From NCBI RefSeq assembly GCF_002952775.1, contig NZ_CP025066.1:1364001-1428000 (forward strand): DNA of 64,000 nt, in the 5' to 3' direction. The stretch is from Halalkaliarchaeum desulfuricum (lineage in GTDB: Archaea > Halobacteriota > Halobacteria > Halobacteriales > Haloferacaceae). Below the pieces are notes generated by a model. That model made no database searches. It saw nothing but the letters and a program-made list of their open reading frames with translations, and was not told where the DNA came from. The translations under genes and the position numbers were made by a program. Below are positions 59,551 to 64,000 of this stretch, piece after piece (position 1 is the stretch's first letter; each line of letters starts with the position of its first letter).

Positions 59551-62500
59551 TCACTCCCGATCGTCCTCGTCGCCGGCGCGTCGCTCCGCGAGCGACTTCG
59601 CTGCCCATCCCGCCGCGCCGACTGCCGCCGCACCCGCGCCGATCCCGAATCCGGGCGTCTCGGTGTCGGTCTCCGCCGGTTCCGTCGGCGTCTCGGGATC
59701 CGTCTCCGTTTCGTCGTCCGTCTCGTCGCCCTCCTCGTCTGTTTCCCCCTCGGTTTCTCCTGCGGCGTCCTCGTCGTCAGGCTCGCCGGCCGCCTCGAGC
59801 AGTTCCTCCCGCGTCAGGTCGCCGAGGGTGACGTACGGCAAAACCGGCGGCGAGTCGGCGTCGTACTCGCCGAACGCCCCGGATCGATCGACCTCCTCGG
59901 GCGTGATCAGATCCATCACCTTCGGGTTCGGGACGCCGTCCTCGCCCCCGCCGATGACGTGGGTGTCGGCCTCCGCGGCGATCGCCCGGAGGCCGCCCTC
60001 GCCGAAGCCGTCGAACGGACAGACGACCGCGGCGATCGCCACCCCCGTCTCGCGGTCCCACCCGATCGCGGCCTTCGGAACGTCGAACCGGATCGTGTGC
60101 TGGTCGGCGTCGACGGATACGTCCCGGGTGACGCCCTCGCCGGCGGCGTCCTCGACACCTGCGCCCGCCTCGGGATTGACGTTCACCCGGTAGTTGTACG
60201 GCGCCTCGAAGGCGACATTGGTCGCGGTTCTCCCCTGGGTCGTGGCGGGATCGTCCGTTTCGGGATCGAACACGTACACCTGCGGGAGCTGGTGGCTGAA
60301 TCCGACGTCGAACTCCCAGGGGTTCTCGAGGGGTTCCGTAAATCGGTAGTCGAACCGGACCCTGTCCCGCGATTCGTGGACCTCCAGCCGGTCGATGTCC
60401 CACGCTCCCTCGTAGTAGTCATCGCCGGTCGGTATCTCGTAGGTTCCGGGCCCGTTGCCGGTTCCAGTCTCGACATCGAAGGTCGCCACCTCCTCGAACG
60501 GAGTGACCAGGGGAACGTACCCGATCTCAGCCGGCGAGTCGGAATCGTACGAAAGGGCCGTCTCGCGGTCGATGTCGACGTCGACGACCAGGTCGATCAC
60601 GTTCGGGTTGGCGTCGTCGTCCCGGCCGCCGCCGAAGACGTCCGGGCCCGCTTCGGCCTCGACGGGGCGGACATCGCCGGGCGCGTCGGAGTCGTATCCC
60701 AGAAGGAGCGGCGCGACCGAGAGGTCCTCGACGTCGGCGTCGAATGCCCACTTCGGGACCTCGGCGACGATCGCGCCCGTGACCTCGTTCGTCTTCACCT
60801 CTCCCGCTGCAAGCAGCTCTCCATCCGGCGATTCGACCCGGCTACCGTGCTCGCCGTCGGCGACGACACGGTACTGGTACGGCGCCGCGAGTTCGGCGTT
60901 GACGCCCTCGCGGGCGACCGTCGTGCCGTCGTCGCGCTCCGGGTCCCGGACGTACACCTGCAGGTGCTGCAGCGAGAACCCGCCCGGAAGCTCCCACGGG
61001 TTCGTCAGGTCGCCGTCGATCTCCGCCCGGAACTGGTAGGCGTCGGGCGTCTCGTGGACGCCGAAGGCCGCGAGGTCGAACGCCCCGTCGACGTACTCCT
61101 CGCCCGTCGGGTAGACGTACTCGTCGGCGCCGTAGTCGGTTCCCGACTCGACGTCGGGTTCGGAGATCGGGCTGCCGATCTCGAGCAGATCCGGCGTCTC
61201 GAGTACGGCGATCGTTTCGACCTCCACAGCGCGGGCGTCGCTGAGCGTCTCCACGCTTATATCCTCGCCGGAGACGTGATCGACCCCGCCGACGCTGGGG
61301 CGGAGGAACACCTGTGCGGGTCCGGCCTCGAAGTTGACGACGACCACGACCCGTTCTGGACCGTCGACGTCGTCGATATCGCCCGCGTCCCGGCCGAACA
61401 CGAGGACGTCGCTCGCGGAGTTGTACCACGCGCCCGACAGCGTCGCATCCGGTTTCAGGACGTCCAGTTCCTGGTACGCGGCCACGAGGGACTGATAAAA
61501 GTCGAGATGCCCCTCGTCGTACTCCGACCAGTTCATGAACGCGCGCTGCTTGCCGCCGGGATGGACGTCACCGTCGCGATGGTCGGCTTCGCCCATGTGA
61601 CGGCCCTCCCCGTTGACGGAGATCGCCCGCTCCATCCCGTAGTAGATGTGCGGCACCCCGGGGAGGGTGACGCCGGCTGCCCACACCGCCCGCTGGGCCT
61701 TTTTGGGGTCGTCACGGGAACCGTCCAGCGCTTCGTTGAGGACACGGTACTCGTCGTGGTTCTCGACGGCGTTCAAGATAAGCGAGTAATCGGGGAAGCC
61801 CTGACGCCTGCGGTCCCTGACTCGGTCGAACAGGTCGGCGCCGGCTGCCTCGCCGCGGGCGACCGCGTGGGCCGGGACGGTGAACCCGTCGGTGTCGAAG
61901 TGCATGTCGAACTCGTTTTCCGAGAACGCCGGGTCGTTCGGGATCGCCTCGTCGAGCAGCAGGAACGCCGAGTTGTTCGCACGAACGACCTCCCGGAGGT
62001 CCTTCCAGAAGCTGTGGGGGACGCCCCACGCGATGTCACACCGGAAGCCGTCGACGCCGACCTCCCCCGACCAGAACTCGGCGACTGCGAGCATGTACTC
62101 CCGGAGCGCGACGTTGTCGAAGTTGAAGTTCGGGTGGAGCTGGAGGTTCCAGAACCCGGTGGCAAACGGGGCGGGCTCGAGCTGCCGTCCCTCGTACTCC
62201 CGGGGCGTGTCGATGCGGTCGAACCAGTCGAAGTACGGGGAGTCGCGGTCCCACTCCTCGACGATCGGCCAGTACTCGGGCTCCTCGGTCTGGCTGGCGA
62301 TCGTGTCCTGGAACTCCGGAAGCGTGCGGCCGCCGTGGTTGACGACGAGATCGAGCACCACCCTGATGTCCCGATCGTGGCAAGCGTCGACGAACTCGCG
62401 GTACGCCGACAGCGGGTCGGTTCCCGCCGGCGCGAGGTCGTCTGCGACACCGAAGTAGTCGGTGATGTCGTAGCCGTGCGGTCCGCCGCCGGGCAAGTCG

Positions 62501-63546
62501 CGCTCGGCGCTGACGGCGGGATGGATCGGCGTGAGCCAGACGGCATCGATCCCGAGTTCCTCGAGGTAGTCGACACCGCGGGCGACGTCGTCGCCGTCGA
62601 TCAGGCTGTCGAAGGTGGTCGCGCCGCGCTCGCCGGCCCACGACCGGGTGAAGATCTGATACATTACCCCGTCGTGCATCCACTCCGGCGCGCGGTTCGG
62701 CAGGTGGACGTCGCCGTCCGGGTGGAGTTCGACGCTGTCGGTGACGCTCGTCCGGTCGCCGTCGTGGACGACCGCGTACACCCGGCCCGACTCGCCGCCG
62801 AGCGCGTCAGCTGGAACGGTCGCCGTCACCCCGTCGACCGAGATGGCATCAGTCGACAGCCCGTCCCGGTCGTCGGCGAGGAAGAACGCCTCGAGGTCGT
62901 CGGAATCCGCCCGGCTGTCCGGTGCGAGCGCGGCGTTCGTGTCGATCTCGAAGGCGTCGGCGTCCGGATCGTACGCGGCATCGAGTTCCAGCCGGGGCGA
63001 CCCGGCTGGCGCGTCCTCGTCGTCCGGCAGCGCACGGATCGTCAGTTCGTGGGTGCCGTCCGGCGCGTCGAGTTCGAGCGTGTACGTCCCAGCCACATCG
63101 GCCTCGAACTCGGCGGTGTTATCCCGACCCTCGTCGTATCGGGGACGGTCTTCGAACAGCGATGAGGCGTATGTGAGTTCGGCGTCGCTGCCGGCTGGCC
63201 GGTCGACGACCGACCAGGAGAAGTCATCGGCCGCGTAGTTGTCTGGGTCGGCCGACGGCTGCGGCGACCCGGGCGCGAGGTTGTCGCGGTCGCCGATGTA
63301 CTCGGGACCGACCCACGCCGTGTTCCAGAGCTTCTCGCCGACGGCGACGAACAGTGGTTCGCCCGGGTGATACGAACCCGTGCCGGTGGGATCGTCGAGG
63401 TCGACGTCGGACGCCGGAAAACGGTTCGTCGCCGCCCCCGCGCCGGCGACCGTCGACAGGAGGCCGAGGCCGGCGAGGCCGCCGAGGACTGTTCGTCGAT
63501 GAGTACTGTGCGTGTAGTTTTCACGTGTCGTGTCGTCGTCAGTCAT
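59551..63546 (-). CDS. secreted multidomain GH13 alpha-amylase with PGF-CTERM-like anchor
   Basis: This 1331-residue protein starts with a Tat signal (HRRTVLGGLAGLGLL). Residues about 50-250 are beta-sandwich domains. The GH13 core (about 290-740) has Asp504 (GFRCDIAWG), Glu533 (LLLDEAIPN) and Asp598 (ENHDEYR). Two C-terminal repeats like the glucodextranase C-domain follow (YVYPTGEEYVDGAFDL and YEIPTGDDYYEGAWDI, each with a NPWE and a QVYV segment). The tail is Glu/Thr-rich, then PGFGIG, a hydrophobic helix and Arg residues, a PGF-CTERM sorting signal. It should cut starch or glycogen at the cell surface. ATG 63546 is chosen for the Tat signal. Confidence 0.92.
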   Translation of the reverse strand: MTDDDTTRENYTHSTHRRTVLGGLAGLGLLSTVAGAGAATNRFPASDVDLDDPTGTGSYHPGEPLFVAVGEKLWNTAWVGPEYIGDRDNLAPGSPQPSADPDNYAADDFSWSVVDRPAGSDAELTYASSLFEDRPRYDEGRDNTAEFEADVAGTYTLELDAPDGTHELTIRALPDDEDAPAGSPRLELDAAYDPDADAFEIDTNAALAPDSRADSDDLEAFFLADDRDGLSTDAISVDGVTATVPADALGGESGRVYAVVHDGDRTSVTDSVELHPDGDVHLPNRAPEWMHDGVMYQIFTRSWAGERGATTFDSLIDGDDVARGVDYLEELGIDAVWLTPIHPAVSAERDLPGGGPHGYDITDYFGVADDLAPAGTDPLSAYREFVDACHDRDIRVVLDLVVNHGGRTLPEFQDTIASQTEEPEYWPIVEEWDRDSPYFDWFDRIDTPREYEGRQLEPAPFATGFWNLQLHPNFNFDNVALREYMLAVAEFWSGEVGVDGFRCDIAWGVPHSFWKDLREVVRANNSAFLLLDEAIPNDPAFSENEFDMHFDTDGFTVPAHAVARGEAAGADLFDRVRDRRRQGFPDYSLILNAVENHDEYRVLNEALDGSRDDPKKAQRAVWAAGVTLPGVPHIYYGMERAISVNGEGRHMGEADHRDGDVHPGGKQRAFMNWSEYDEGHLDFYQSLVAAYQELDVLKPDATLSGAWYNSASDVLVFGRDAGDIDDVDGPERVVVVVNFEAGPAQVFLRPSVGGVDHVSGEDISVETLSDARAVEVETIAVLETPDLLEIGSPISEPDVESGTDYGADEYVYPTGEEYVDGAFDLAAFGVHETPDAYQFRAEIDGDLTNPWELPGGFSLQHLQVYVRDPERDDGTTVAREGVNAELAAPYQYRVVADGEHGSRVESPDGELLAAGEVKTNEVTGAIVAEVPKWAFDADVEDLSVAPLLLGYDSDAPGDVRPVEAEAGPDVFGGGRDDDANPNVIDLVVDVDIDRETALSYDSDSPAEIGYVPLVTPFEEVATFDVETGTGNGPGTYEIPTGDDYYEGAWDIDRLEVHESRDRVRFDYRFTEPLENPWEFDVGFSHQLPQVYVFDPETDDPATTQGRTATNVAFEAPYNYRVNVNPEAGAGVEDAAGEGVTRDVSVDADQHTIRFDVPKAAIGWDRETGVAIAAVVCPFDGFGEGGLRAIAAEADTHVIGGGEDGVPNPKVMDLITPEEVDRSGAFGEYDADSPPVLPYVTLGDLTREELLEAAGEPDDEDAAGETEGETDEEGDETDDETETDPETPTEPAETDTETPGFGIGAGAAAVGAAGWAAKSLAERRAGDEDDRE

Positions 63547-63652
63547 GGTTTGAGTCGGGGATCCTGCAGTCGGAACCGTTCGACACCGATCCGTTCGGTG
63601 CCTGGAGTCGAAACCGTTCGATGTAGCGGGGGAACGAGGCGGCCGGTGAGTG

Positions 63653-64000
63653 TTATCCCTCCATGCCGCCGAAGGAGAGGCCGCTCTCGACGGATCGCTG
63701 TGCCATGAAGTAGACGATCGCAACCGGGAGCGCGAACAGGTTCGCGAACGCCGCAAAGCGCGTCCACGGCGTCTGGAACCGACCCTCGGTCGCGAGGTTG
63801 TACAGCTCGACGGAGAGCGGATAGTTCTCCGGGGAGAGAAGCGTCTGAGCGATGATGAACTCGTTCCACCCGGCGAGCCAGATGAAGATCAGGATGACGG
63901 CGAGCCCCGGCTTCGTCAGCGGGATGATAACCTCCCGGATCGTCTGCAGGAAGCTCGCACCGTCGACCATCGCCGCCTCCTCGTAGGAGACGGGGATGTT
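63653..64000 (-). CDS. carbohydrate ABC transporter permease (MalG-like), C-terminal part
   Basis: The frame is open to the window edge, so the gene is partial at its 5' end. The visible 115 residues show the MalG coupling loop EEAAMVDGASFLQTIREVIIP, two helices (LAVILIFIWLAGWNEFIIA and FANLFALPVAIVYFMAQ) and the usual end SVESGLSFGGMEG. It is a permease of a sugar importer, likely for maltose or maltodextrin given the amylase gene 106 bases downstream on the same strand. Confidence 0.9.
   Translation of the reverse strand, partial: NIPVSYEEAAMVDGASFLQTIREVIIPLTKPGLAVILIFIWLAGWNEFIIAQTLLSPENYPLSVELYNLATEGRFQTPWTRFAAFANLFALPVAIVYFMAQRSVESGLSFGGMEG

Noticed and set aside
58486-63165. 1559-codon open frame on the plus strand, opposite the amylase and over the flippase-like gene
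   Set aside because: It is the complement or a shifted frame of two well-supported genes in very GC-rich DNA, with Arg/Val/Gly-rich content and no family likeness.

Overview
The window is chromosomal DNA of a haloarchaeon. It is uniformly GC-rich, the proteins are strongly acidic, and the information-processing genes are archaeal (RpoP, Pcc1, TFS, eL43, deoxyhypusine synthase, CDC48). Most genes have a TATA-like box 22-30 bases before the start codon, as expected for leaderless transcripts. Exported proteins carry Tat signals, haloarchaeal lipoboxes or a PGF-CTERM-like tail. I see no tRNA, rRNA, CRISPR array or intact insertion sequence. I cannot fix the genus; a Halorubrum/Haloferax-type relative is a guess.

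Layout. 1-5118: end of a methylmalonyl-CoA epimerase, an aldo/keto reductase, a lipoprotein, an NTF2-like protein, SurE and a GH13 alpha-glucosidase. 5230-12523: a seven-gene pilus operon (secretion ATPase, membrane platform, five pilin-like proteins), then two convergent genes including a MinD-type ATPase. 14044-14769: eL43-rpoP-pcc1. 14789-21297: two biotin-dependent carboxyltransferases and a PccX-like small subunit, interleaved with a DUF7282-like protein, Thi4 and a putative metal-binding protein. 21445-29134: eIF2B-like protein, large glutamate synthase, an unknown coiled protein and an acyl-CoA dehydrogenase. 29261-37813: a nine-gene Mrp/Mnh cation/proton antiporter operon with overlapping genes. 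37878-43535: CDC48 ATPase, Hsp20, deoxyhypusine synthase and a 7TM sensor kinase. 43536-45247: an AT-rich stretch around a UbiA prenyltransferase gene. 45248-50433: DUF373, a membrane protein, a JAMM desampylase beside a rhodanese, a geranylgeranyl-reductase-like flavoprotein and a lipoprotein. 50433-50514: an 82-bp palindromic element. 50550-54661: TFS, then a nitrate/sulfonate/taurine-type ABC importer with two permeases. 54820-59548: winged-helix protein, possible nuclease, cysteine synthase, ThiL and a flippase-like protein. 59551-64000: a 1331-residue secreted alpha-amylase and the end of a sugar ABC permease.

Shared themes are propionyl-CoA metabolism (epimerase, PccB/PccX), thiamine synthesis (Thi4, ThiL), sulfur and ubiquitin-like protein handling (JAMM, rhodanese, CysK), alpha-glucan use (two GH13 enzymes and a sugar permease) and ion homeostasis (Mnh). 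The points most worth a second look are the five-pilin operon, a ribosomal protein eL43 without any cysteine, a carboxyltransferase carrying a PccX-like N-terminus, and a DUF5787-type protein that may be an Fe-S nuclease.
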